Below the pieces are notes generated by a model. That model saw nothing but the letters and a program-made list of their open reading frames with translations, did not search any database and was not told the DNA's origin. Below, piece after piece: positions 1-7,338 of a DNA stretch of 14,343 bases. The stretch is taken from the NCBI GenBank assembly GCA_046635845.1, contig JAQQXN010000009.1, one strand, 5' to 3'. This DNA is from UBA168 sp011055275. GTDB taxonomy: Archaea; Thermoproteota; Thermoprotei_A; Marsarchaeales; UBA168. Numbering within the stretch: the stretch's first letter is position 1; every line of letters begins with the position of its first letter. A program made the position numbers and the translations under genes.

Positions 1-55
1 CAGCCCTCTTCACTATGCCGACATCATATTCCTTCTCCCAGTTTTTGATGGACAT
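1..55 (-). CDS. 5' end of an unidentified protein gene, cut by the window edge
   Basis: An ATG at 55 on the minus strand opens a frame that stays open to the window edge, giving 18 codons that read MSIKNWEKEYDVGIVKRA. A TATA-like element (TTTAAAAGG on the minus strand, 86-94) lies about 36 bases upstream, which would give a leader of roughly ten bases containing a weak AAGG. The peptide looks protein-like, but it is too short for any family to be named. It lies on the same strand as the HAD gene upstream, about 150 bases away, and probably has its own promoter. The call rests only on the start codon, the promoter-like box and the absence of stops in a short stretch, so it could be wrong. Confidence 0.4.
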   Translation of the reverse strand, partial: MSIKNWEKEYDVGIVKRA

Positions 56-85
56 GCCTTGACACGATCAATGGCCCCATCTACG

Positions 86-94
86 CCTTTTAAA
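86..94 (-). promoter_or_regulatory. Candidate TATA box of the left-edge partial gene
   Basis: On the minus strand this reads TTTAAAAGG, close to the archaeal box A consensus. It lies about 36 bases before the ATG at 55, giving a predicted transcript start near 64. It was assigned by eye only. Confidence 0.35.
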
Positions 95-206
95 CGCTAC
101 ATTAAAAGTGCGGGCGGAAAAATGCAAGCACTTTTCATCAAACAAGCTACGCGAAGACCTCCTAACGATCGGCCACCTGCACAAAATTAAAAGTATTCAA
201 AGGAGC

Positions 207-917
207 CTATGGCAACTGTTCTATAACGTCGGGAAGATCGCCAAACTTGTCGGGATCGAGATAGGCATCAGGCTTAATCTGGTAACTGGCAGAGGCATGA
301 CCTATGAGTATGGCCTTCATCCCAGCCCGCTTGGCACCAACCACATCTGTCTCATAAGTATCTCCAACGTAAACAACCTTGTCCCGTTCATATAAAAGCC
401 CAAGCCTTGCAAGCGCCACGTCAAAGATCAACGGATCCGGTTTCTTAAATCCTACCTCGGAGGAAAGCACTATGACGTCAAAAAGCCTATGCAGTCCGTA
501 AGTCCTTAACTCAGGCCAAGTGAACGCGGCCTGGGCGTTCGATATCAACGCAAGCGGTCTTCCTAGCCTTCCCAAAACCTCTTCAACACCATTTCTAAGC
601 CCGAACTTCTTGATGCTCAACGCCCTGAAAACGAGACACGCTTCCTCCACAAACCTACGCCTCGCGGACGAACCCAGTATGACTTCCATGACATCCCTCA
701 CGTCAGCCTCGGGGTACCGCAAGCCCATGCTGACCTCCCTCTTCAGCCTCTTATCGAACTCCGCCCTATAGGAGGTAGCGAGCTTCTGCGGATCCACGTG
801 AACCTCATTGAGTTCCAGCCACCGCGAGAAAGTCTCAAAAAGCTTCTCGTCTTGCTCGTCCGTTTCTATCAGGAAAAGGGTTCCATAAGCGTCGAAAGCA
901 ACCGCCTTAGGCTTCAT
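207..917 (-). CDS. HAD superfamily hydrolase (haloacid dehalogenase-like)
   Basis: A 236-residue Rossmann-fold hydrolase of the HAD superfamily with all four sequence motifs visible. Motif I is FDAYGT with the nucleophile Asp9. Motif II is ISN (Ser126-Asn127). Motif III is FKKPDP (Lys158/159). Motif IV is VGDTYETD (Asp186 and Asp191). The region between motifs I and II is long enough for a helical C1-type cap (about residues 18-100). Position 11 is Tyr rather than the Asp of classical HAD phosphatases. DxYGT is typical of 2-haloacid dehalogenase-like members, but motif IV is of the phosphatase type, so the substrate cannot be predicted. The ATG at 917 sits about 22 bases from a TTTAAATTT box, consistent with a leaderless or very short-leader message. 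It is divergent from the tldD-like gene, with 92 bases between the start codons. The protein is probably a cytoplasmic, single-domain enzyme. Confidence 0.85.
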   Translation of the reverse strand: MKPKAVAFDAYGTLFLIETDEQDEKLFETFSRWLELNEVHVDPQKLATSYRAEFDKRLKREVSMGLRYPEADVRDVMEVILGSSARRRFVEEACLVFRALSIKKFGLRNGVEEVLGRLGRPLALISNAQAAFTWPELRTYGLHRLFDVIVLSSEVGFKKPDPLIFDVALARLGLLYERDKVVYVGDTYETDVVGAKRAGMKAILIGHASASYQIKPDAYLDPDKFGDLPDVIEQLP

Positions 918-934
918 AGTTACATCAATCTCAC

Positions 935-943
935 AAATTTAAA
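935..943 (-). promoter_or_regulatory. TATA box of the HAD hydrolase gene
   Basis: The minus strand reads TTTAAATTT. Its centre is about 22 bases from the ATG at 917, the spacing expected for a leaderless or near-leaderless archaeal transcript. Confidence 0.5.
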
Positions 944-980
944 GCAACCGTTAGCGCCCCGTAAGCCCTCACACAGACAT

Positions 981-988
981 TCTTATTT
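981..988 (+). promoter_or_regulatory. Candidate TATA box of the first TldD-like/TldE-like pair
   Basis: TCTTATTT, centred about 25 bases before the ATG at 1010, fits a leaderless archaeal transcript. No Shine-Dalgarno sequence precedes that ATG (bases 995-1009 are a run of C/T and A/T), which agrees with leaderless translation. Confidence 0.45.
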
Positions 989-1009
989 CGGTCCCTTTAC
1001 ATTATTTAT

Positions 1010-2284
1010 ATGATAGAACTTACTTCCGACGCGCTTTCATACGCGCAAGAGCATGGAGCCGAATACGTGGAGGTAAGAGGAGAAACGACGGAGTTTCTCG
1101 ACTTACTGGTAGAGGATCGCGGCGTCGTTCACTCCATTGGAGGTATATATAACGGAGTTGGAATAAGGACTTTTTACGGCTCCGGGAGAGGATATTCCTC
1201 GACGTCCTTCATAACTAAAACCTCGATCGAAAGGGCCGTCGAGGAATCCGTTAGAATGGCCAGGGCGTCGAACTTCAACGCCACCAAAGTAAAGCCAATT
1301 GAGGGAAGGGTTGAAAACGTGAAGGCCCCAATGAAGCAGGATCCAAGGGAACTCGACAGTCAAGATAAGGTAAAGGAGGTATTGGCACTAGCTAGAGCGG
1401 CATCAAAGGTAACGTCTGCAAAGCTGACAAGGTTGCACTACCTGGAACTTTACGAGGACAGAACCCTGGCCACGAACTACGGCCTAAGGCTCAGAAGCAT
1501 AAAGCCCTCGGTATACGTGTCCATAGAGGCCTATGGTGATGACTGGCAACTCATCTATGAGGATGGATACGTTGGAGGATGGGAGGTTTTCAAGCAGATC
1601 AGGAAGGACGTTGACGAGTTCTACGAACAGCTCGTCTTCTCTTCAACTGATGCGGAAGCCGAAAGCGTCGTGCTCTCTCCAAGGGCCGCCTCGAATTTCT
1701 TAATTGACGACGTCCTACCCCAATATGTCTTTCCTAGTGAAAGCTCGTACGATCGCTTCCCGTTGCCTAACTTAGAAGTTTTAGATGACCCCACTCGGGA
1801 ATCAGGCTACGGATACATGCCATTTGACGACGAGGGAGTGAAGGCCGAGCCGATACAGCTCGTGGCAAGCGGCAAGGTCGAGCGCAAGCTTACCACAAGG
1901 GAACTTGACGACTACGGAGGAAGGGCGAGAGCGCAGGACTTCATACATGAGCCGGGACCCGCAAACAGCAACACCAGGGTCGTGTCAATTGAAAAAACCT
2001 CAATGCCAAAGGACTTCTACTACGTGCCTTTTACATATTCTCTGGGCTCCTTCAACTCGGGCGAGGTCATTTGGCTCTATTCACCCCTTACCGTGGTCTA
2101 CAAGGGCGGCGCGCCGGTTGGCAGAAAAGCGCTCAGACTGGGTATTGACCTATCTAAGGTAAAGGTAACGGGCATAGAAGGGGAACCGAAAGGCTTCGGA
2201 TGCCTCAGGAAATTTGGAGGTGGGCTCATACCTATAGCCGAGGAATCCGATGCCCTTCTCGTGGAGGGGGGAACCGTTGACTGA
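1010..2284 (+). CDS. TldD-like protein lacking the HExxxH metal site
   Basis: A 424-residue member of the TldD/PmbA (modulator of DNA gyrase) family. The N-terminal domain (about 5-95) carries the family pattern GAEYVEVR ... GVGIRTFYG ... GYSST. The C-terminal half keeps the TldD-type stretch LDDPTRESGYGYMPFDDEG and a later RARAQDF-HEP segment, so it groups with TldD rather than TldE. Aligning VVL at 220-222 with VVL at 238-240 of the paralog at 7367 places the catalytic HESAGH opposite residues 232-237, which read IDDVLP. The metal-binding His and Glu are absent, and about 17 residues after the motif are missing. A Cys (398, in GFGCLRK) may correspond to the third zinc ligand. At 424 residues it is shorter than its 475-residue paralog. 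It is probably a catalytically inactive or altered subunit pairing with the overlapping TldE-like product. The frame is intact, so this is not an obvious pseudogene. Confidence 0.85.
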   Translation: MIELTSDALSYAQEHGAEYVEVRGETTEFLDLLVEDRGVVHSIGGIYNGVGIRTFYGSGRGYSSTSFITKTSIERAVEESVRMARASNFNATKVKPIEGRVENVKAPMKQDPRELDSQDKVKEVLALARAASKVTSAKLTRLHYLELYEDRTLATNYGLRLRSIKPSVYVSIEAYGDDWQLIYEDGYVGGWEVFKQIRKDVDEFYEQLVFSSTDAEAESVVLSPRAASNFLIDDVLPQYVFPSESSYDRFPLPNLEVLDDPTRESGYGYMPFDDEGVKAEPIQLVASGKVERKLTTRELDDYGGRARAQDFIHEPGPANSNTRVVSIEKTSMPKDFYYVPFTYSLGSFNSGEVIWLYSPLTVVYKGGAPVGRKALRLGIDLSKVKVTGIEGEPKGFGCLRKFGGGLIPIAEESDALLVEGGTVD

Positions 2285-3617
2285 AGATCAGCTCGAATCT
2301 GCGGCCGAGATGGCCGTGTTTGATGCCGAGAAGCTCGGGGCGAGGGAGGCCGAGGCCTATGCCTCCTCCATAAGAGGCCTTAGGGCAGAGGTGGTGGACG
2401 GCTACCTTCATTACTCTTCCATATTCAACGAGGTGGGCGTGGGAATAAGGATAGTTGAAGATGGTGCCACGGGCTTCAGCTTCACAAATTCGCTAACGAA
2501 GAAGGACATCAGAGATGCTGTTGAAAGGGCCTTTCACCTCTGCAAGAGCTCAAGACCCGATTTTCCGCCAGCTACCCTCCCTAAGTCGCTGGGAAAGAAC
2601 CAGATAGGCGACTCCTACGATCCACGCATAGCTAAGATAAACGTGGAGAGCGTCGTGAACTTGGCAAAAGAGATAGTTGACGGCATAATGGAGGTCGACA
2701 AAAAGCATGAGCTTCACGCGAGAGGTAGCGTCAGATCCGTCGAGCTCATAAGGGCGGTTGACACCGCAGGCGCAGGAATTGTGACCGAATCGGTAACGAT
2801 GCTGCAAGGGCTCGCAAGGGCAACGCTGCGCTCGGACCCACTTTCAAGTTGGAGCGAGTGGGACGGCGTCAGGGTTGGGAGCCTTGATGGGGCCAGCGAG
2901 GGATCGACGGCGGCCGAAAACTGCCTATCCCTAAAGAACGCCTCCAAGCTTGCAGATAAGCCGGGGCCCATGCTTTTAGATAAACAAGCGCTCGCATCGA
3001 TAATGTCTGTTGCATGGAGGGTTTTCGATGCCTCTTGGGGTGGGCACTTAGAGCTAGGTCATCAGATAGGCCAGTCATTCCTCAGCATTTACGACGACGA
3101 AGTTGCCCCAAATGGGATATCGTCAAGGGGATTTGATGATGAGGGACTTAAGACTGGCCTCATACGCTTGGTGGAATCGGGCACCGTTACGACGCTCCTC
3201 ACTAACTACAGGTGGGCACAAAAACTGAAGCTCAATCCAACTGCCAGCGCCTACAGGTATGGGGATAGGCCATTTACGGCATCTCCGCAAATTGGTCCTA
3301 CCAACATATCCATCAAGGGAGATAACGAGGATTTAGGAGAAATGCTCAAGGGAACGCGGGGAGGAATCCACGTGATCGATGCCCGCAACGTCAAGCTTAT
3401 TGGAAAAATGCTCACTTTCTCTGCCTTTCCAGCCTTTGAGATAAGCAACACCGGCGAGGACTCTTCTCCCCTTAGGCCGGTTGAGATATCCATACCCATA
3501 GAGCAGTTCTTTAAACGCATAATTGCTGTTGAAAGCGGCAAAAAGGAATATCCCGGGGTATCGGCGTCGGCGGTAGCGCTCTCGTCAAGTCGAGGGGCGC
3601 GAGTCGGCGTCCCCTAA
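2250..3617 (+). CDS. tldE: TldE/PmbA-like protein, partner of the upstream TldD-like protein
   Basis: Up to 455 residues, TldE/PmbA branch of the TldD family. The N-terminal domain has GAREAEAYASS ... GVGIRIVEDG ... GFSFTNSLT. The C-terminal part has LSIYDDEVAPNG followed by FDDEG and a LLTNYRWAQKL segment, the PmbA-type signature. As usual for TldE it has no HExxxH. The gene overlaps the upstream one. Two starts are possible: ATG at 2250 (GAGG at 2240-2243, six bases before it) or TTG at 2277 (GGAGGGGGG at 2263-2271), which would overlap the upstream stop by only eight bases. The second has the stronger ribosome site and begins just before the first conserved helix. Either way the two products are translationally coupled, as expected for a heterodimeric complex. 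The last 36 codons overlap the 3' end of dnaJ on the other strand. Confidence 0.85.
   Translation: MPFSWRGEPLTEDQLESAAEMAVFDAEKLGAREAEAYASSIRGLRAEVVDGYLHYSSIFNEVGVGIRIVEDGATGFSFTNSLTKKDIRDAVERAFHLCKSSRPDFPPATLPKSLGKNQIGDSYDPRIAKINVESVVNLAKEIVDGIMEVDKKHELHARGSVRSVELIRAVDTAGAGIVTESVTMLQGLARATLRSDPLSSWSEWDGVRVGSLDGASEGSTAAENCLSLKNASKLADKPGPMLLDKQALASIMSVAWRVFDASWGGHLELGHQIGQSFLSIYDDEVAPNGISSRGFDDEGLKTGLIRLVESGTVTTLLTNYRWAQKLKLNPTASAYRYGDRPFTASPQIGPTNISIKGDNEDLGEMLKGTRGGIHVIDARNVKLIGKMLTFSAFPAFEISNTGEDSSPLRPVEISIPIEQFFKRIIAVESGKKEYPGVSASAVALSSSRGARVGVP
2263..2271 (+). promoter_or_regulatory. Strong Shine-Dalgarno sequence deciding the tldE-like start
   Basis: GGAGGGGGG inside the end of the upstream gene, nine bases from the GGAGG core to an in-frame TTG at 2277. 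It argues that translation of the TldE-like protein may start at TTG 2277 (446 residues) instead of ATG 2250. Confidence 0.5.
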
Positions 3618-4695
3618 ACCTCGAAAAGAAGCTGTCCCTGTTTTCTTCTTCCTTCTCAAATTCCTCAAGAAGTTGCCTTTGCCTTTCGGTCAGCTTCTTT
3701 GGGATCTGAACGTTTATCCTAACCACTTCGTCTCCGCTCGCGCCTCTTCCCCTTACCCCAGCGCCCTTTATCCTTATGGTAGAACCGGGCTGAGTGCCAG
3801 GAGATATATGAACTACCTGCTTGCCCTCTAGCGTTGGGACCTCGATATCGCCTCCAAGCGCGGCCTTTGACATGGGTATTGTTATGTCCACAACTACGTC
3901 GTTACCGTCCCGGGTAAATGTGGGATGTGGAGCGACCGTTAGGTGGACGTAGACGTCTCCCGACCTTCCCGATCTTCCCGCGTTTCCCTGTCCCGCAAGT
4001 CTAAGCACCTCACCATCCTCAACTCCCGCAGGTACGTCAACAATTATCGATCTTTCTTTCCTCACGTAACCCGTGCCTCCGCACGTGGGACAGGGCTTCT
4101 CAATCACGTAACCCTTTCCTCCACAAGTGTTACAGGGAACTACCTGCACAAATCTCGCAAATCCTATTCCGGACACCTTCCTCACGTAACCCGTGCCTCC
4201 GCACGTGGGACAGGTTTTTCTTGCGGTCCCCGGCGCCGCTCCTGTCCCACCGCACGTGGGGCAGACCTCAATTCTCTTTATCCTTATGGTTTTTTGGACT
4301 CCCTTAACGGCTTCCTCAAAGCTCAGCTTAAGGCTGACGTGGATATCACTGCCCCTCTGAGCCGATGAGGGACCATAGCCGAAAAGCGTCTGGAAAAAAT
4401 CCTCCATGTTAAGATCTCTAAATATGTCGCCAAAGTCGACCCCACTGAAAATGTCCTCTTCGGAGTGCTTTCTGCCGAAGCCCTCCGCTCCTTCGGCATC
4501 GTATTCCCGGCGCTTTTCATCATCGGAAAGAACTGCATAGGCCTCTGAGATGAGCTTGAACTTCTCCTCTGCCTCCGGGGACTTGTTCCTGTCCGGATGA
4601 TACTGAAGCGCAAGTTTGCGGAAGGCGGCCTTTATCTCCTCTTTAGTGGCGTTTCTGGGAACGCCAAGGACTTCGTAGTAATCTACGTCGGCCAC
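3511..4695 (-). CDS. dnaJ: Chaperone protein DnaJ (Hsp40)
   Basis: A 394-residue type I J-protein that stimulates DnaK ATPase and delivers unfolded clients. The J domain spans about 5-66 with the HPD tripeptide at 33-35. A short Gly/Phe-containing linker follows (about 70-112). The zinc-binding domain has four CxxCGGxG repeats starting at Cys145, 162, 188 and 202. The two beta-sandwich client-binding domains run from about 215 to 332 (DVPAGVEDGEVLRLAGQGNAG and the later PTLEGKQVVHISPGT part). The start is GTG at 4695; a GGGAAG Shine-Dalgarno lies eight bases upstream and the dnaK stop is 14 bases away, so it is the last gene of grpE-dnaK-dnaJ. After the usual ending near residue 361 there is a tail of about 33 residues that overlaps the convergent tldE-like gene and is unlike DnaJ C-termini known to me; it may be a recent read-through extension. 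Confidence 0.97.
   Translation of the reverse strand: MADVDYYEVLGVPRNATKEEIKAAFRKLALQYHPDRNKSPEAEEKFKLISEAYAVLSDDEKRREYDAEGAEGFGRKHSEEDIFSGVDFGDIFRDLNMEDFFQTLFGYGPSSAQRGSDIHVSLKLSFEEAVKGVQKTIRIKRIEVCPTCGGTGAAPGTARKTCPTCGGTGYVRKVSGIGFARFVQVVPCNTCGGKGYVIEKPCPTCGGTGYVRKERSIIVDVPAGVEDGEVLRLAGQGNAGRSGRSGDVYVHLTVAPHPTFTRDGNDVVVDITIPMSKAALGGDIEVPTLEGKQVVHISPGTQPGSTIRIKGAGVRGRGASGDEVVRINVQIPKKLTERQRQLLEEFEKEEENRDSFFSRFRGRRLAPLDLTRALPPTPIPRDIPFCRFQQQLCV
4058..4094 (-). repeat. 37-bp exact direct repeat in dnaJ (copy encoding zinc repeat 4)
   Basis: Identical base for base to 4178-4214 and offset by exactly 120 bases (40 codons), so it is in frame. It encodes the same part of the CPTCGGTGYVRK zinc-binding repeat, here the one starting at Cys202. 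Identity at synonymous positions suggests recent gene conversion or duplication between zinc repeats. Confidence 0.85.
4178..4214 (-). repeat. 37-bp exact direct repeat in dnaJ (copy encoding zinc repeat 2)
   Basis: Partner of 4058-4094, encoding the zinc repeat that starts at Cys162. The match ends at both sides: base 4177 is C against T at 4057, and base 4215 is T against G at 4095. Confidence 0.85.
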
Positions 4696-4709
4696 CTTCC
4701 ATCGCTTCC

Positions 4710-6551
4710 CTACGATTGCTTATCTCCCTCGACTTTAAAGTTCGCGTCCTTGGCTTCTCCCGTGCCCTGCGCTTGCGTCCCGGTGGCATTTGATGATGAA
4801 GCAGCACTATAAGCCACTGTCCCCACCTCAGAAAGCACTTTCTGAAGTCCCTCGGTTCTGCTCTTTATCAGGTTTACGTCATCTCCCTTCAAGGCCTCCC
4901 TCAGGTCCTTTATGGCTGAATTGACGCGTTCCTTGAGGTCCGATGGAACCTTATCTCCGAGATCCGCTAGCGACTTCTCACTCGCGTATATCAGCGAGTC
5001 AGCGTTGTTCTTTGCCTCAGCGAGCTCCTTCTTCTTCTTGTCCTCTTCCGCGAAACGCTCTGCCTCCTTAATCATCCTCTCCTTTTCCTCCTCGCTGAGC
5101 TTGGTCGATCCAGTTATCGTTATTTTCTGCTGTTTTCCGGTCGCCTTATCAACAGCTGTCACGTTGAGGATGCCGTTGGCATCTATGTCGAAGGTCACCT
5201 CTATCTGAGGTACTCCTCTCGGGGCAGGAGGTATTCCGGATAGTGTAAACATACCAAGTGAAAGGTTATCGGCCGCCATTGGTCTCTCGCCCTGAAGCAC
5301 GTGGATTGTGACCTCGGTTTGGAAGTCCGCGGCGGTCGTAAATATCTGGGACTTTCTTGTAGGGATCGTCGTGTTCCTATCAATTATCTTTGTGAACACG
5401 CCTCCGACGGTCTCGACCCCCAAGGATAGTGGGGTGACGTCAAGAAGAACGATATCACTTATCTCTCCAGCCAAAACTGCTCCCTGGATGGCGGCACCTA
5501 TGGCAACGCATTCCATTGGATCGATTCCTCTCTCAGGGGCTTTGCCGAGGAGCTCCTGCACGAACCTCTGTACTATGGGCATTTTTGTCGGGCCCCCTAC
5601 CAGGATGATCTTATCTATGTCCTCCTTCTTCCATTTCGCATCTTGAAGGGCCTGGGCGAGAGGGGCCTTTGTCCTCTCTAGAATGGGGGCCACGAGCTCC
5701 TCCAGCTTGGCTCTGGTCAACGTCGCGGTCAGATGCTTGGGCCCAGTTGCATCTGTGGCTATGAAGGGCACGTTTATGTCGGTGGTCAACATGGATGAGA
5801 GCTCTATCTTGGCCTTTTCCGCGGCTTCTCTAACCCGCTGCATCGCCATCTGGTCTCCAGTCAGGTCTATCCCCGTCTGGTCCTTGAACTGCTTCACGAG
5901 ATAGTTGACTATTGCGTTATCCATGTCGGTACCTCCGAGCTGGGTATCTCCATTCGTCGCCTTCACCTCAAAAACTCCGCCTCCGAACTCCATCAGCGTG
6001 ACGTCGTAAGTCCCTCCACCAAGCTCGAAAACCAAGATCTTCATCTCCTTGTCGGACTTATCTACCCCATATGCCAGCGCTGAAGCGGTGGGCTCGTTTA
6101 TTATCCTAACCACTTCAAGTCCAGCTATGGTACCAGCGTCCTTAGTCGCCTGCCTTTGATTGTCATTGAAGTGTGCCGGGACCGTTATGACGGCCTTCTT
6201 TATGGGTTCACCGAGATAGGTTTCTGCGTCACGCTTTATCTTTTGAAGCAGAAAAGCTGAAAGCTGCTCTGGGGTATACTCCTTCCCGTATATCTTGTAC
6301 TTATAATTTGTTCCTATCTTCCTCTTCCAAGCTGCTACGGTTCCCTCGGGATTAGTAGCGGCCTGCCTTCTCGCGGGCTCCCCTACAAGCAGCTGGCCGT
6401 CCTTAGTAAAAGCAACGTAGGAGGGAAAGGCCTTACCTCCCCATACCGTTATACCCTCTGCGCTCGGGATCACTACAGGCCTGCCACCCTGCATAACCGC
6501 AGCTGCGGAATTGCTCGTACCCAGATCTATGCCCAATATCTTTTCTGGCAT
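4710..6551 (-). CDS. dnaK: Molecular chaperone DnaK (Hsp70)
   Basis: A 613-residue Hsp70, the ATP-driven cytoplasmic chaperone that works with DnaJ and GrpE. The nucleotide-binding domain (about 1-365) opens with GIDLGTSNS (phosphate 1, residues 7-15). It contains VPAHFNDNQRQAT (124-136), INEPTASALAYG (151-162) and the phosphate 2 loop FELGGGTYDV at 175-184. The substrate-binding domain starts near DVTPLSLGVET and includes the RGVPQIEVTFDIDANGILNV segment. A helical lid follows, then a polar Ser/Ala/Gly/Thr-rich tail without EEVD. The approximately 24-residue insertion of Gram-negative DnaKs in the ATPase domain is absent, as in archaeal and Gram-positive forms. Residue 176 is Glu where DnaK normally has a magnesium-coordinating Asp. 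It lies between grpE (92-base gap) and dnaJ (14-base gap) on one strand. The ATG at 6551 gives the standard N-terminus. Confidence 0.98.
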   Translation of the reverse strand: MPEKILGIDLGTSNSAAAVMQGGRPVVIPSAEGITVWGGKAFPSYVAFTKDGQLLVGEPARRQAATNPEGTVAAWKRKIGTNYKYKIYGKEYTPEQLSAFLLQKIKRDAETYLGEPIKKAVITVPAHFNDNQRQATKDAGTIAGLEVVRIINEPTASALAYGVDKSDKEMKILVFELGGGTYDVTLMEFGGGVFEVKATNGDTQLGGTDMDNAIVNYLVKQFKDQTGIDLTGDQMAMQRVREAAEKAKIELSSMLTTDINVPFIATDATGPKHLTATLTRAKLEELVAPILERTKAPLAQALQDAKWKKEDIDKIILVGGPTKMPIVQRFVQELLGKAPERGIDPMECVAIGAAIQGAVLAGEISDIVLLDVTPLSLGVETVGGVFTKIIDRNTTIPTRKSQIFTTAADFQTEVTIHVLQGERPMAADNLSLGMFTLSGIPPAPRGVPQIEVTFDIDANGILNVTAVDKATGKQQKITITGSTKLSEEEKERMIKEAERFAEEDKKKKELAEAKNNADSLIYASEKSLADLGDKVPSDLKERVNSAIKDLREALKGDDVNLIKSRTEGLQKVLSEVGTVAYSAASSSNATGTQAQGTGEAKDANFKVEGDKQS

Positions 6552-6582
6552 TTTCTGATATCATGTATAACGGTCATACGCC

Positions 6583-6591
6583 CTATATGTT
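6583..6591 (-). promoter_or_regulatory. Possible internal promoter (TATA box) for dnaK
   Basis: The minus strand reads ACATATAGG in the 92-base grpE-dnaK gap, centred about 36 bases before the dnaK ATG. It could give dnaK-dnaJ a separate transcript with a leader of about ten bases. The evidence is only base composition and spacing. Confidence 0.3.
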
Positions 6592-6643
6592 TTTTGATCC
6601 GCCGATTTTTACTGGGCTTTTCAAGCTAAGTTAACGGTTTATC

Positions 6644-7117
6644 TCACTGTACTTGCCTAGATTTAGAGATCTTGACTATCGACGGCCTTAGCACCTTCCC
6701 CTTCAGCGTGTATCCCTTGCGCAACTCCACTGCAACGGTGCCAGCGGGCAAGTCGGTTTCCTCTTCACCTACTGCCTCATGAATCATTGGATCAAACTTT
6801 GACCCAACTGCGGGAATCTCCTCTATTCCTGCCTCCTTAAAAGCTGAGCGAAACTCATCAAGTATCATCCTAAGTCCCTCCTTAAGGTTTTGATCGCTTG
6901 TCTGCTGCCATACCCTTTGCAAATCATCAACCGCAGAGATCACTGGAAGAAAGGCCTTCGCCTCAAGCGAAAGAACCCTAGCTTCTATTTCAGCGTCTTC
7001 CCTTTTCCTTACGTTTTCCAGATCCGCTAACGCGTACATGAGCTGCTTTTGAACCTGCTCCAGTCTTCTGTTAGCTATCTCTTTGTCCAAAAAGAGCAAA
7101 CCTGGATCGATTTCCAC
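6644..7117 (-). CDS. grpE: Nucleotide exchange factor GrpE
   Basis: A 157-residue GrpE, which releases ADP from DnaK. The N-terminal part (about 9-55) is a long charged helix that forms the dimeric coiled coil. The conserved middle reads FLPVISAVDDLQRVW (57-70), close to the family's FLPVxDNLERA. The C-terminal beta domain has GSKFDPMIHEAV (105-116) and RKGYTLKGKVLRPSIVKIS (133-151), the most diagnostic stretch. The start is a GTG at 7117 preceded by AGGTG at 7130-7126, eight bases away; no ATG in frame fits better. The protein is shorter than bacterial GrpE (about 190-200 residues) because it lacks the disordered N-terminal tail. It is the first gene of grpE-dnaK-dnaJ and is divergent from the tldD gene at 7367. 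Confidence 0.96.
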   Translation of the reverse strand: MEIDPGLLFLDKEIANRRLEQVQKQLMYALADLENVRKREDAEIEARVLSLEAKAFLPVISAVDDLQRVWQQTSDQNLKEGLRMILDEFRSAFKEAGIEEIPAVGSKFDPMIHEAVGEEETDLPAGTVAVELRKGYTLKGKVLRPSIVKISKSRQVQ

Positions 7118-7149
7118 GAAGGCCCCACCTATGACATAAAAACGGTGCC

Positions 7150-7159
7150 ATAATAAAAG
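7150..7159 (-). promoter_or_regulatory. TATA box of the grpE-dnaK-dnaJ operon
   Basis: The minus strand reads CTTTTATTAT, centred about 38 bases before the GTG start of grpE. It would start the transcript near 7129 and leave a leader of about 12 bases carrying the AGGTG ribosome site. The spacing to both elements is consistent. Confidence 0.5.
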
Positions 7160-7327
7160 TATCGGAATTAGACCTTGGCGCCATTACATAACCTACCCAA
7201 GAGGGCGAATCGGGTCAGGTCTCGCTTTCAGTTTAAAAGCCGCTCACGCAGTTTCTGATAAGTTGCCTTCTCTTAAGAACCCGCTCCCGAAAGATAACGT
7301 CATAGTTCATCTGATCATGAGATCCCG

Positions 7328-7338
7328 GTTCTAAGAAC
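7328..7338 (+). promoter_or_regulatory. Palindrome abutting the tldD TATA box (candidate operator)
   Basis: GTTCTAAGAAC is a perfect 5-1-5 inverted repeat placed directly upstream of the TATA box at 7339. A related, less perfect element TTCTCTTAAGAA lies at 7268-7279. The position overlaps where the BRE and TFB would bind, so a bound regulator could block or recruit the transcription machinery. The regulator is unknown. Confidence 0.35.

Noticed and set aside
108..395. 95-codon plus-strand ORF opposite the HAD hydrolase.
   Set aside because: It mostly overlaps the antisense of a well-supported gene and has no protein family features or ribosome site.
3040..3060. HLELGH in the TldE-like protein, resembling a metallopeptidase HExxH/HExxxH motif.
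   Set aside because: The second residue is Leu, not Glu, and alignment with the other TldE places this stretch opposite FLAGRLGNDV, not at the TldD metal site.
3943..4368. 141-codon ORF antisense to dnaJ with internally repeated peptides.
   Set aside because: The repeat is simply the reverse reading of the DnaJ zinc-repeat codons; dnaJ itself is certain.
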